Shown here: in pieces, positions 50,426 through 59,047 of the stretch | Layout of the letters: every line of letters starts with the position of its first letter | Position numbering within the stretch: position 1 is the first letter of the stretch | From: Streptomyces venezuelae | GTDB taxonomy: Bacteria > Actinomycetota > Actinomycetes > Streptomycetales > Streptomycetaceae | Reading direction: 5' to 3' | Length of the DNA stretch: 64,000 nt | Assembly (NCBI RefSeq): GCF_008642295.1 | Contig: NZ_CP029190.1 | Span: 2,700,001-2,764,000, forward strand | Translations under genes and position numbers: made by a program | The notes under the pieces: generated by a model | The model's input: the letters and a program-made list of their open reading frames with translations, nothing else | Database searches by the model: none | What the model was told of the DNA's origin: nothing

Positions 50426-51196
50426 TCAACGCGCGCGCAGCCGCCGGGCCCCGAGCAGCAGACCTCCGCCCACGGCCAGCGCGCCGGCTGCCGCGCCGGC
50501 GTACGCCCACTCCTTCGCACCGGTCCGGGCCAGCGAGTCCGGCACCACCGCTGCCGGGGCGGCCGACTGCTCGGGGCCCTCGACGGAGAACCGGTAGCCG
50601 CCGGCCTCGCCGACCCACTCCCCGTCGTCCGCCGCACGCCGGACCAGCGCCGCGTCCGCGACCACCTCACCGGTCGGGGCGCCGGCGGCGAAGGACAGGC
50701 CGACCTTGACGGTGGCGGAGCCGCCCGGGGCCACCGCGAAGCCGGGGAAGGCGCTGCCGCCGTCGAAGACGGCGACGATCTCGTCGCGGTCGGTCCGCTC
50801 CAGGCTGACCGGGAAGGTGCCGGCGGGCGCCTGGAACTCCATCCGGAGGTGCTCGGGGCGGAGGGTGCGGGTCTTGTCGCTGAACACCACGACGGGGTGG
50901 ATGGCGGTGCAGGGGGTGCGGGTGGTGTTGGTCAGGTCCAGATACCAGGTCTGTGCGTCCCCGCCGCTGCGGTAGACGGCGGGTCCGCCCCTGATCCGGG
51001 CGCCGATGGGGAACTCGGCACTCTTGCCGTCGCCGCAGACGGCCTTGGCCCGCGAAGGCAGCGCGGGCGCGGGCTTGGCGGCTCCGCCGCCGATGTCCCG
51101 GGGTCCGGCGGCGTGGGCGGCGTGGGCCGCGGCGGCGGCCGGCCCGGCCAAGGCGAGCAGGACGCCGGAGAGGGCAAGGGCTTTGCGCAGTCGCAT
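50426..51196 (-). CDS. Secreted protein with LAXTG sorting signal
   Basis: A 256-residue protein. A signal peptide (MRLRKALALSGVLLALAGPA) is followed by a beta-rich domain (~45-200) with CGDGKSAEF and a second Cys in RTPCTAIHP that may form a disulfide. The C-terminus is a clear class E sortase signal: SLARTGAKEWAYAGAAAG, a hydrophobic helix and a RRLRAR tail, giving the LARTG form of LAXTG. It is thus wall-anchored. A class E sortase gene lies ~5 kb away. Function of the exposed domain is unknown. Confidence 0.85.
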   Translation of the reverse strand: MRLRKALALSGVLLALAGPAAAAAHAAHAAGPRDIGGGAAKPAPALPSRAKAVCGDGKSAEFPIGARIRGGPAVYRSGGDAQTWYLDLTNTTRTPCTAIHPVVVFSDKTRTLRPEHLRMEFQAPAGTFPVSLERTDRDEIVAVFDGGSAFPGFAVAPGGSATVKVGLSFAAGAPTGEVVADAALVRRAADDGEWVGEAGGYRFSVEGPEQSAAPAAVVPDSLARTGAKEWAYAGAAAGALAVGGGLLLGARRLRAR

Positions 51197-51228
51197 GAAG
51201 GGCCTTCGCTACTCGCCGAACGAGGAAA

Positions 51229-51292
51229 CGGTGAAGCGGTGAAGCGGTCTGGCGGTGAAGCGGTGTGGTGGTGGTCAGACCATCAGACCAGG
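51229..51292. repeat. Short GGTGAAGCGGT direct repeats in an intergenic gap
   Basis: Three or more copies of GGTGAAGC(GGT) occur between the LAXTG gene and the ROK gene, followed by repeated TCAGACCA. Probably simple sequence; no transcription signal was assigned. Confidence 0.5.
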
Positions 51293-51421
51293 TGACTATC
51301 ACCCTGCCATGCCTGGCAGCCTCCCACGCGCGCGACCCGCTCCCCACCCGCCGCACCCGAAAACACCCTGTTTACCCCCGCATGGCCGACCCGCCCTGAC
51401 ACGGCCTGCCTGCCGGCCGCG

Positions 51422-52552
51422 TCAGGAGCGGCCGAACAGCGGGCCCAGGATCAGATCCGCCGCACCCTCCGCCACGCCGCCCCCGGCCAGCGACACCTCG
51501 ACCCCGGCCGACCCGGGCACCCCGGCCGGGCCGAGCACGCCCGCTTGCGCCCGCGCCCGGGCCCGCAGGACCTCGGCCACCCCGGCCAGGAACACCTCCG
51601 GCGACTCCGTCACCACCCGCCCGCCCAACAGCACCCGCTCCACGTCCAGCAGGGCCACCAGGTTCGCCGCGGCCTCCCCCAGGATCCGGGCCGCCTCGGC
51701 CAGGTCCCCGCGGGCCACCGCCGCCAGGCACAGCGCCTCCACGCAGCCGCGCGCCCCGCACCGGCACGGCGGACCGTCCAGCTGCAGCACCTGGTGCCCG
51801 AACTCCCCCGCCCCGGAACGGCCCTCGCGCCCGCCCCGGTACACCCGGCCGTCCAGGCACAGTCCGGCTCCCAGACCGGTCCCGAGGTGCAGGTACGCGC
51901 CCGCGCCCGGGCCGGACCAGGCCGCCGCGGCGGCTCCCGCGTGGGTGTCCTTGTCGAGCTCCACCCGCACCCCGAGCCGCTCCTCCAGCACGTCCCGCAG
52001 CGGATAGCCCGCCCAGTCCGGGAATCCGGTCACCCGGCCGAGCACGCCGGCGCTCCGGTCGAGCGGGCCCGGTGCCGCCACCCCGACGCCGAGTACGGCC
52101 GTGAACGAGCCGTCTGCAGCCGTCCGTACCGCTCGTACGAGCTCCTCCACCACGTCCACCACGGCCGCCGGTCCCGCCGGTCCGGCCGCGAAGTTCAGCC
52201 CGGCCCGGGATTCCGCCACCACCCGTCCGGCCAGATCAACCCGGACCACCCGCACCTCGTCCCGGTCGAGGTGCACCCCGACCGCATGCCCGGCGCCCGG
52301 CACCAGCCGGAGCAGGGTGCGCGGCTTGCCGCCGGTGGACGCGCCGCGCCCGGCCTCGGCGACCAGGCCCTCCGCCCGCAGCCGTGCCGTGATCTTACTG
52401 ACGGCCTGCGGGGTGAGCCCCGTACGCTCGGCCAGCTCGCCACGCCCCAGCCCCTCCGCCCCGGCCCCCCGCAGCAGGTCCAGCACCAGCGCCGCATTGT
52501 GGCCGCGCAGGCCCGGCAGATTGACCCCAGCAGTCCCGTTAGCCCGTTTCAC
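51422..52552 (-). CDS. ROK-family transcriptional repressor (NagC/XylR-like)
   Basis: A ~376-residue protein. The N-terminal winged helix (LRGHNAALVLDLLRG, ELAERTGLTPQAVSKITARL) is followed by a ROK sugar-kinase-like domain with AVLGVGVAAPGPLD, HLGTGLGAGLCLDG and the zinc-ligand Cys set in CRCGARGCVEALC. It is divergent from a Gfo/Idh/MocA oxidoreductase gene; the 25-bp palindrome between them is its probable operator. The likely start is GTG 52552. Confidence 0.9.
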   Translation of the reverse strand: MKRANGTAGVNLPGLRGHNAALVLDLLRGAGAEGLGRGELAERTGLTPQAVSKITARLRAEGLVAEAGRGASTGGKPRTLLRLVPGAGHAVGVHLDRDEVRVVRVDLAGRVVAESRAGLNFAAGPAGPAAVVDVVEELVRAVRTAADGSFTAVLGVGVAAPGPLDRSAGVLGRVTGFPDWAGYPLRDVLEERLGVRVELDKDTHAGAAAAAWSGPGAGAYLHLGTGLGAGLCLDGRVYRGGREGRSGAGEFGHQVLQLDGPPCRCGARGCVEALCLAAVARGDLAEAARILGEAAANLVALLDVERVLLGGRVVTESPEVFLAGVAEVLRARARAQAGVLGPAGVPGSAGVEVSLAGGGVAEGAADLILGPLFGRS

Positions 52553-52576
52553 CTGCCCATTCTCTCCCCTCCTTGC

Positions 52577-52601
52577 ACTTTGGCAACACTGTTGCCAAAG
52601 T
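52577..52601. promoter_or_regulatory. 25-bp perfect palindrome, ROK operator
   Basis: Arms ACTTTGGCAACA and TGTTGCCAAAGT flank a single central C. It sits six bases before the ATG of the oxidoreductase gene and ~25 bases before the ROK start, so a bound dimer would block both. The spacing leaves no ribosome site for the rightward gene. Confidence 0.85.
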
Positions 52602-52607
52602 GGCGCC

Positions 52608-53759
52608 ATGAGTACCAGCACCAGCAGCGCCGCCGCCCCCGCCCCCCTCGGCTCCGGTTCCGGTTCCGGCTCCGGCTCCTCCGGCTCCCGCCCGCCGCTC
52701 CGCGTCGGCCTCGTCGGCTACGGCCTCGCCGGCTCCGTCTTCCACGCCCCCCTGGTGGCCGCGACGGAGGGACTGGTCCTCGACACGATCGTCACCGCCA
52801 ACCCGGAGCGCCGGGACCTGGCCCGGGCCGAGTTCCCGGAGGTGCGGTTCGCCGACTCCCCCGAGGAGCTGTGGAAGCGGACCCCCGCCCTCGACCTCAT
52901 CGTGATCGCCTCCCCCAACAAGACCCATGTGCCGCTCGCCACCGCCGCCCTGAAGGCCGGCATTCCGGTGGTCGTGGACAAGCCGCTCGCCGCGACGGCC
53001 GCCGAGGCCCACGCCCTGGCCGCGCTCGCCGACCGGACCGGCACCTTCCTGTCCGTCTTCCAGAACCGCCGCTGGGACAACGACTTCCTCACCCTGCGCC
53101 GGATCATCGCGAGCGGCGAGCTCGGCACGGTCCAGCGGTTCGAGTCCCGGTTCGAGCGGTGGCGGCCCCAGCTCAAGGGCGGCTGGCGCGAGTCCGGGGC
53201 ACCCGAGGAGGTCGGCGGCCTGCTGTACGACCTGGGCAGCCACCTGGTGGACCAGGCTCTGGTGCTGTTCGGGCCGGCCGTACGGGTCTACGCCGAGACC
53301 GACGTACGCCGCCCGGGCGCCCAGACGGACGACGACACCTTCATCGCCGTCACCCACGCGAACGGGGTCCGCTCCCACCTCTACATGAGCGCGACCACCG
53401 CCCAGCTGGGCCCGCGCTTCCGGGTACTGGGCTCCTCGGCGGGCTTCGTGAAGTACGGCCTGGACCCGCAGGAGGCCGCGCTGCGCGAGGGCCGCCGACC
53501 CGGGCAGCCGGACCAGCCGTGGGGCGAGGAGCCGGAGCACTGCCGGGGGACGGTCGGCTCGGGCGAGTCCCCGCTGACCGGCGGCGGCCGGCCGGAGCCG
53601 ACGGTGCCGGGCGATTACCCGGCGTACTACGCGGCGGTGGCGGCGGCGCTCCGCGAGGGCGGCCCGGCGCCGGTCACCGCACAGGAGGCGGCGCAGGCGC
53701 TGGCCGTCCTGGAGGCGGCCCGCCGCTCCTCCCACGAGGGCACCACGATCACCCTCTGA
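52608..53759 (+). CDS. Gfo/Idh/MocA-family NAD(P)-dependent oxidoreductase
   Basis: A 383-residue dehydrogenase with a low-complexity Gly/Ser N-terminal tail (~1-28). The Rossmann loop is RVGLVGYGLAGSVFHAPL, and the conserved motif is PVVVDKPLAAT with its catalytic Lys. The second half, GGLLYDLGSHLVDQALVLFG, holds the usual Asp-x3-His. It probably acts on a sugar or inositol, repressed by the ROK regulator until an inducer appears. No ribosome site is visible before the ATG at 52608, so it may be translated from a leaderless mRNA. Confidence 0.9.
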   Translation: MSTSTSSAAAPAPLGSGSGSGSGSSGSRPPLRVGLVGYGLAGSVFHAPLVAATEGLVLDTIVTANPERRDLARAEFPEVRFADSPEELWKRTPALDLIVIASPNKTHVPLATAALKAGIPVVVDKPLAATAAEAHALAALADRTGTFLSVFQNRRWDNDFLTLRRIIASGELGTVQRFESRFERWRPQLKGGWRESGAPEEVGGLLYDLGSHLVDQALVLFGPAVRVYAETDVRRPGAQTDDDTFIAVTHANGVRSHLYMSATTAQLGPRFRVLGSSAGFVKYGLDPQEAALREGRRPGQPDQPWGEEPEHCRGTVGSGESPLTGGGRPEPTVPGDYPAYYAAVAAALREGGPAPVTAQEAAQALAVLEAARRSSHEGTTITL

Positions 53760-53803
53760 CCGCGGGGCGGCGGGCGCCACCCGAAGGCGGCGCCTGCCGG
53801 CCG

Positions 53804-53834
53804 GGGCTCGGTGCGCACTCAGCGCACCGAGCCC
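53804..53834. terminator. Terminator between the oxidoreductase and FAH genes
   Basis: GGGCTCGGTGCGC (53804-53816) pairs perfectly with GCGCACCGAGCCC (53822-53834) across a 5-base loop, between two convergent genes. Confidence 0.8.
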
Positions 53835-53853
53835 ATGAAGCGAAGCTGTCGCG

Positions 53854-54711
53854 CTAGGCGCTCTTGAACTCCTGGCGCTGGCGGCCCAGCCCGGAGATCT
53901 CCAGCTCGACCACATCGCCGGCCCGCAGGAACGGCTTCGGCTCCGGCTGGCCCGCGGCCACTCCGGCCGGGGTGCCGGTGACGATCACATCGCCGGGGTA
54001 CAGGGTCATGAAGTGGCTCAGGTACCGGACGACCTCGCCGACCGGGAAGATCTGGTCGGAGGTCGAGCCGTTCTGCTTCAGCTCGCCGTTCACCCACAGC
54101 TTCACGTCCAGCACCTGCGGGTCCGGCACTTCGTCGGCGGTGACCAGCCAGGGGCCGAGCGGGGTGAAGGTCTCGCAGTTCTTGCCCTTGTCCCAGGTGC
54201 CGCCGCGCTCGTTCTGGAACGCGCGCTCGGTGACGTCGTCCGCGAGGACGTACCCGCCCACATGGGCGAGGCCCTCCTCGGCCGAGGACAGGTAGCGGGC
54301 GGTGGCGCCGATGACGACGCCGAGCTCGGCCTCCCAGTCGGTCTTCACGCTGCCGCGCGGAATCAGCACGGTGTCGTCCGGGCCGACGACCGTGTCCGGA
54401 GCCTTCATGAACACGATGGGCTCGGCCGGCGCCTGGGCGCCGACCTCGGCGGCGTGGCAGTGGTAGTTCAGCCCGATGCCCACGATCTTGCCGATCCGGC
54501 CCACCGGCGCACCGATGCGCAGGCCCTCCGCGCCGAGTACGGGAAGCTCACCGGAGGCCGCCGCGTCCCGGACGCGGGACAGCACGGATTCGTCGGCGAG
54601 CAGGGCGCCGTCCACATCCGTGACAAGGCCGGACAGGTCCCGCAGGGTCCCGTCCTGGTCGAGCAGCGCGGGGCGTTCGGCCCCCACCGGACCGACACGC
54701 AGCAGCTTCAT
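53854..54711 (-). CDS. Fumarylacetoacetate hydrolase-family protein
   Basis: A 285-residue enzyme. The FAH domain holds KIVGIGLNYHCHAAEVG, PIVFMKAPDTVVGPDD and the metal-binding DWEAELGVVIG, plus VIVTGTPAGVAAGQ. Members hydrolyse or decarboxylate acylpyruvates and 2-oxo acids. No pathway neighbour defines the substrate. The ATG at 54711 follows GGGAGA; longer starts are rejected. Confidence 0.93.
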   Translation of the reverse strand: MKLLRVGPVGAERPALLDQDGTLRDLSGLVTDVDGALLADESVLSRVRDAAASGELPVLGAEGLRIGAPVGRIGKIVGIGLNYHCHAAEVGAQAPAEPIVFMKAPDTVVGPDDTVLIPRGSVKTDWEAELGVVIGATARYLSSAEEGLAHVGGYVLADDVTERAFQNERGGTWDKGKNCETFTPLGPWLVTADEVPDPQVLDVKLWVNGELKQNGSTSDQIFPVGEVVRYLSHFMTLYPGDVIVTGTPAGVAAGQPEPKPFLRAGDVVELEISGLGRQRQEFKSA

Positions 54712-54865
54712 GGTCATTCTCCCGTGGTCGAGGGTGGTCGACCCATGGGCATGCCCCGGGCCGGACGATGGGTTGCGGCCATCGGAGGATTGGTTGATCC
54801 TCCAAGAAGCCGGTCCAATCCGCAAGACCCTGTTCACGGACTGGACCGCACACCCTTCCGCCCGG

Positions 54866-55666
54866 CTACTTCGCCCCGATGCGCCCCTTATCCGCCTTAC
54901 GTTCCATACGGTCCCAGCGGTGCTGGAGCCAGGCCCGCTCGCCGGCCGTCCACGCCGTGGTGGTCAGCAGGTAGAGGCCGGCGGCCAGCGGCACGACGGC
55001 AGCGGTGATCAGCGTCCCGAACGCCATCAGCGGCATCACCTTGAGCATCCGCCCCATCAGCGCCGCCCCCGGATCCGACTCGCCCCCGGCCGCGGCGGCC
55101 AGGCCGGCCGGGCCGTCGCCCGCGGCCATGGCCCGCCGCGCCCGCAGTACCGTCCAGGCGGCCACCGCAGCGATCGCCGCGAACAGCCCGAGGAACACCA
55201 GCCCCTGCGCTCCGAACACCCCGCCCTCGGCCAGGGCATCGGTCCAGTGCCCGCCGAGCGGCGCTCCGAGCAGCCCCTCGGCCAGCAGCGCGTTGGTCTC
55301 GCCGCCGAGGCTGCCCGCCGAGAACACCCGGTACATGACGAAGAACACCGGCAGCTGCACCAGCATCGGCAGGCAGCCGGCCAGCGGGGAGGTGCCGGCC
55401 TGGGTGTGCAGCTCCAGGACGGCCTTCTGCAGCCGGTCCGCATTCCTGGGGCCGGGGTGGCGGCGCTTCAGCTCGGCGAGCCGGGGCGCCAGCGCCGCCC
55501 GGGCCCGCTCACCGCGGAAGGCGGCCCGGGTGAGCGGGTGCAGGGCGACCCGTACGAGCACGGTGAACAGCACGATCGCCGCAGCCGTCGCGGAACCCGC
55601 GAACAGCGGGTCCAGCAGGTCGGCGAGTTGATCGACAAAAGCAGCGAAGACAGCAGAAACGGACAC
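54866..55666 (-). CDS. yidC: YidC/Oxa1-family membrane protein insertase paralogue
   Basis: A 266-residue membrane protein with about five helices and no large periplasmic domain, typical of Gram-positive YidC. The conserved region is VLFTVLVRVALHPLTRAAFR with the hydrophilic-groove Arg, then LVQLPVFFVMYRVFSAGSLG. It inserts proteins into the inner membrane. Streptomyces also carry a main yidC at oriC, so this is likely a second copy. The GTG at 55666 follows GGAGGG. A DUF6412-like protein gene lies upstream. Confidence 0.9.
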   Translation of the reverse strand: MSVSAVFAAFVDQLADLLDPLFAGSATAAAIVLFTVLVRVALHPLTRAAFRGERARAALAPRLAELKRRHPGPRNADRLQKAVLELHTQAGTSPLAGCLPMLVQLPVFFVMYRVFSAGSLGGETNALLAEGLLGAPLGGHWTDALAEGGVFGAQGLVFLGLFAAIAAVAAWTVLRARRAMAAGDGPAGLAAAAGGESDPGAALMGRMLKVMPLMAFGTLITAAVVPLAAGLYLLTTTAWTAGERAWLQHRWDRMERKADKGRIGAK

Positions 55667-55799
55667 GTGGAACCCTCCGAGGGGTCTCGTCCTGCCATCG
55701 CGCGAGCATGCGCGCGAAGGCACCGAAAGATGGAATTTCGGTATGACGAGCCACGAGGGGCGCGCGGAACAACGAGGTGCGGTGGTGCGGAGCGAACCC

Positions 55800-56129
55800 C
55801 TACGCGGCCGTCGGAGACGGACGGCCGGGAGCCCTGGGCCGCGACCGGCCCGAGGCATCGGGATCACGCTGCGGCAGGAACGCCGTACGCTGCTCGCGAT
55901 CACGGATCGCGGTGCGTATTCGGGTGGGCGGTACGGGCGAGGCGCTGCGCGCCACCAGGGCGGCACAGCCCAGAACGGCTGCGCTCACGGCGGCAGTGGC
56001 CGCAAAGGTCACGGCGGAGGCGAGACCGCCCTCACCGAGGACGGCGGCGGCCACTCCGGCCAGCCCCCACACGAGGAGCACGGCCACCGGCCCGACCCGC
56101 GCCGCCAAGGCACGCATCCACTCGCGCAT
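55800..56129 (-). CDS. Small DUF6412-like membrane protein
   Basis: A 109-residue protein with two N-terminal hydrophobic helices (~13-33, ~38-60) and a basic, Arg/Pro-rich C-terminal tail. DUF6412-like proteins are found beside YidC paralogues in Streptomyces, and the spacing here (~130 bases) fits. It may be a YidC partner, but nothing shows this directly. Confidence 0.75.
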   Translation of the reverse strand: MREWMRALAARVGPVAVLLVWGLAGVAAAVLGEGGLASAVTFAATAAVSAAVLGCAALVARSASPVPPTRIRTAIRDREQRTAFLPQRDPDASGRSRPRAPGRPSPTAA

Positions 56130-56241
56130 CCGCCCCCCCTCTCCCCTCGGACCACACCATCGTTCGACTCTTCGACCGTGCCTTCGATACTAGCCCGCAC
56201 CACCGACAACGAACCGAACAACAGACACGGACAACAGGGGG

Positions 56242-57087
56242 TCATCTCCGCTCACTCGACCGGAGCGTCCCCCACACCACCAGACGGTACTTGGAGCTGT
56301 ACTCGGGCGTGCAGGTGGTCAGGGTGATGTACGCGCCCGGCTCGCTGTACCCGTACTCGGGCCGGACCACGCTCCGCGGCACCTTCGCGATCACTCCGGT
56401 GTCCCGCTCCGAGGTCTCGGCGAGCGTCTTCCCCACCACGTACACGTACCGCTTCCCCTTCACATCGACGATCAACTCGTCGCCGGCCCGCAGCCGGTTG
56501 ATGTAGCGGAAGGGTTCGCCATGGGTGTTGCGGTGCCCGGCCAGCGCGAAGTTCCCCTGCGCCCCTGGCTGTCCCGTTTCCGGGTAGTGCCCGACGTACC
56601 CCTTGTCGAGCACCCCGCGCCTGCTCACCCCCTGCGCGACGGGCACCACCACCCCCAGCCGCGGGATGCGCAGTACGGCGTACGCCCGCTCCGGCCCGGC
56701 CGACGGCCGAGGCCGGGCTGCCCCACCGCCCGACGGAACCGGGATCACCGGCGCACCGGACGGAACCACCCCGTCCACGGGCGCCCCACCGCCCTCCCCA
56801 CCGTCACCAGGGGCCGGAGGGCCAGTCCCCGTCCCCTCCACGTCAGCGTCGCCGGCACCGGACGGCTCACCCTCGCCCCGGTCCCACTGCTCCTCCAGCA
56901 CCGCCACCTGCTCCCGGGCCCCGGCGACCGCCTGCCGATTGGTCCACCACACCTGATGTACCACCAGCAACATCACGATCACCCCCACGGTGACCGTCAA
57001 CTCGGCCGCACCCCACAGTCCCCGGGCCAGCAGCCCGCGCCGCCGCCCCTGAACCACCACCGGTATGCGATCCCTCACGGCCGGCAC
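56242..57087 (-). CDS. Class E sortase
   Basis: A 281-residue membrane-anchored enzyme. A cytoplasmic N-terminus and one helix (~24-44) are followed by a long Gly/Pro-rich stalk (~70-115) and the sortase barrel: GNFALAGHRNTHGEPF (catalytic His), TLTTCTPEYSSKYRLVVWG (catalytic Cys and Arg). Class E enzymes attach proteins with LAXTG signals. An LARTG protein is encoded ~5 kb leftward. The GTG at 57087 follows GGAGG by seven bases. Confidence 0.93.
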   Translation of the reverse strand: MPAVRDRIPVVVQGRRRGLLARGLWGAAELTVTVGVIVMLLVVHQVWWTNRQAVAGAREQVAVLEEQWDRGEGEPSGAGDADVEGTGTGPPAPGDGGEGGGAPVDGVVPSGAPVIPVPSGGGAARPRPSAGPERAYAVLRIPRLGVVVPVAQGVSRRGVLDKGYVGHYPETGQPGAQGNFALAGHRNTHGEPFRYINRLRAGDELIVDVKGKRYVYVVGKTLAETSERDTGVIAKVPRSVVRPEYGYSEPGAYITLTTCTPEYSSKYRLVVWGTLRSSERR

Positions 57088-57134
57088 CCTAGGTCCTCCC
57101 CCGTCAACTGACCAGCAGCAGTACCGTGTGAACC

Positions 57135-58151
57135 ATGCGCCCCGACACGCCTGCCGAGCACATCGCCGAAGCCGAGCGCCTGATCCGCACGGCGACCCGC
57201 TACCCCGAGGACCAGGAGCCGCTGCTCCTGCAGGCCGCCGCCCACCTCGAACTGGCCGACGCACGCGACCGGGCCAGCAGCCTGTACGACCAACTCCTCT
57301 CCTCCTCGCCCGCCAACCCCCACCTGATCAAGGCCCTCCAGGCCGCGAACCTGTGGGAGTACGGCCACGAGGCCGAGGCCCGCGCCCTGATCTCCGGCAT
57401 CCGGTCGGCCACGCCCGCCGACCCCGCCCCGTGGGAGGTGATCGCCGAAACCCTCGAGGCCCACGACGAGTTGACCGCCTCCGAGGAGTGCTTCACCGAG
57501 GCGGCCACGCTGCTGATCTCGGAGGACACCCCGCTCACCCCGGCGACCACCGCGCTCCTCACCGGCCGGCACCGGGTCCGCCGGCTCCTCGGGCTCCCGC
57601 ACGACGACTGGGACATGGTCGCTGACACCCGCCACACCGGACCCGTCCCGCTGGACGAGCTCCACGACCCCAAGCGCATCTGGGCCCTCGGCTCCGACGA
57701 CCCGGCCGAGCTCCGCGCCGAGATCGCCCGCCTCCGCGCCGAACTCGGCGACCGCCGGGCGGCCCTCTCCCGTCCGTTCCCGGTGGCGATCCTCCACTGG
57801 CCCGCCGCCGAGCTCGCCGAACTCCTCACCGCCTACCCGACCCTGTCCGCGGAATACCCGTCCCACGCGGTCCACCTGGCCGGCATCGAGTCCTCCCTCC
57901 GCGCCCTCGCCGCCTCGGGCACCCACAACCTGGGCATCGTCACCGCCAGCGTCCCCTCGTACGAGGCCTTCGCCGCCTCGGAGAAGACCTCCCCGGCCTC
58001 CCCCTCCCTCCTCGCGGAATACGCCACCACCCTCGCAGCCCGCGGCAAAGCCACCCCCTGGCCCCCCTCCCCCACAGCCCCCTGCTGGTGCACCTCGGGC
58101 AAGCGCTACGCGGAGTGCCACGGGAACGCTCCGGGAGGCAACGTCCGGTGA
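57135..58151 (+). CDS. SEC-C zinc-motif protein with TPR-like repeats
   Basis: A 338-residue soluble protein. The N-terminal ~150 residues are TPR-like helices (DQEPLLLQAAAHLELADARD, SLYDQLLSSSPANPHL). The middle is helical, and the C-terminus APCWCTSGKRYAECHG is the SEC-C zinc-binding motif (C-x-C-x8-C-H). Function is unknown; many such proteins bind nucleic acids or ribosomes. Its stop overlaps the NaeI-like gene start (GTGA), so the low-GC island begins by translational coupling to a core gene. Confidence 0.85.
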   Translation: MRPDTPAEHIAEAERLIRTATRYPEDQEPLLLQAAAHLELADARDRASSLYDQLLSSSPANPHLIKALQAANLWEYGHEAEARALISGIRSATPADPAPWEVIAETLEAHDELTASEECFTEAATLLISEDTPLTPATTALLTGRHRVRRLLGLPHDDWDMVADTRHTGPVPLDELHDPKRIWALGSDDPAELRAEIARLRAELGDRRAALSRPFPVAILHWPAAELAELLTAYPTLSAEYPSHAVHLAGIESSLRALAASGTHNLGIVTASVPSYEAFAASEKTSPASPSLLAEYATTLAARGKATPWPPSPTAPCWCTSGKRYAECHGNAPGGNVR

Positions 58152-59047
58152 GCGGGGGCCGTCTCGTCCTCCAGGAACCGGGGGAAATATGCACGAACAC
58201 CGACCTCGGCACCCACCTCCTGTCCTGTCCGGAGGACGATGCTGAGCTGCAGGCCGTTCTGGGCTGGCTGCGGCTCCGGGATGTCTCCGGGCTCTACACA
58301 AGGGCGATCGCCAACTCTGTCGACTACGTCCTCGACGGAGCCAGGACGGGCCGGTACGACCTGCTGTCTCCGGACGTCCACCCCGGCGAGCGTGCATCCG
58401 TAGGAGCGAAGCTGGAGTACGAAGTGCTCCGCTCGCTCGGGCTGCCCAAAACGCGGCCTCTGGACACGGTGATCACTGCGGTGCCCGTGGATATCAAGGC
58501 GACGGTCGGGGCGAACTGGGCGATACCTGCCGAGGCGCACTGCCAGTTGTGCATCTGCACCCAGATCGAGCTCGGGCGAAGCCGCCACCGCTCATGGCTG
58601 GTCCGTGCACACCGGTCGTGGCTCTATCGTGGCAAGGGGAACAGAGACGGCAAGCGGGGCCTCGCGGCTCACGCACGTGAGCACTGGAGCGTTCCCCTCT
58701 ATGAATGGACTCCGCTGCCGGTAAATCCCCTGACCCGGCTCACCCCAGAACAGGCAAGCCGGGTACTGGCCAAGAGACCGGGGCAGGAGCAGCGCTTCAC
58801 CATGATGTTCCAGTATCTGGCGGGGCACGTGATCCCACGGAGCGTGATCGCGACCGTGGGGGCCGGGCATCATGATCCGGTACGCCGGGCACGGAACATC
58901 AGAAAGAAGCTGGCGCAGGATGGTCTCGTCCTGCTCTGCGGCAAGTTCCCGGAGCAGCGCGATCTCGCCGCGGCGCAGAAGATCACGCTGGGGCCCGAGG
59001 ACTGGGTCGCTTTGCGTATGGATGGAGAACCGCCCCATGCCGGATGA
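58148..59047 (+). CDS. NaeI-family type II restriction endonuclease
   Basis: A 299-residue protein. The DNA-cleavage residues match NaeI in identity and spacing: Glu90, Asp106 and Asp115-x-Lys117 (VPVDIKATVGANW) correspond to Glu70, Asp86, Asp95 and Lys97. Other shared segments are DGARTGRYDLL near the start, the ANRDLKR-like GNRDGKRGL and the C-terminal Topo-domain strand RSVIATVGAGHHDPVRR. NaeI cuts GCCGGC and needs a second effector site. The recognition sequence here may differ. The GTG at 58148 is preferred. A methyltransferase and a Vsr endonuclease lie next to it. Confidence 0.88.
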   Translation: MSGGRLVLQEPGEICTNTDLGTHLLSCPEDDAELQAVLGWLRLRDVSGLYTRAIANSVDYVLDGARTGRYDLLSPDVHPGERASVGAKLEYEVLRSLGLPKTRPLDTVITAVPVDIKATVGANWAIPAEAHCQLCICTQIELGRSRHRSWLVRAHRSWLYRGKGNRDGKRGLAAHAREHWSVPLYEWTPLPVNPLTRLTPEQASRVLAKRPGQEQRFTMMFQYLAGHVIPRSVIATVGAGHHDPVRRARNIRKKLAQDGLVLLCGKFPEQRDLAAAQKITLGPEDWVALRMDGEPPHAG

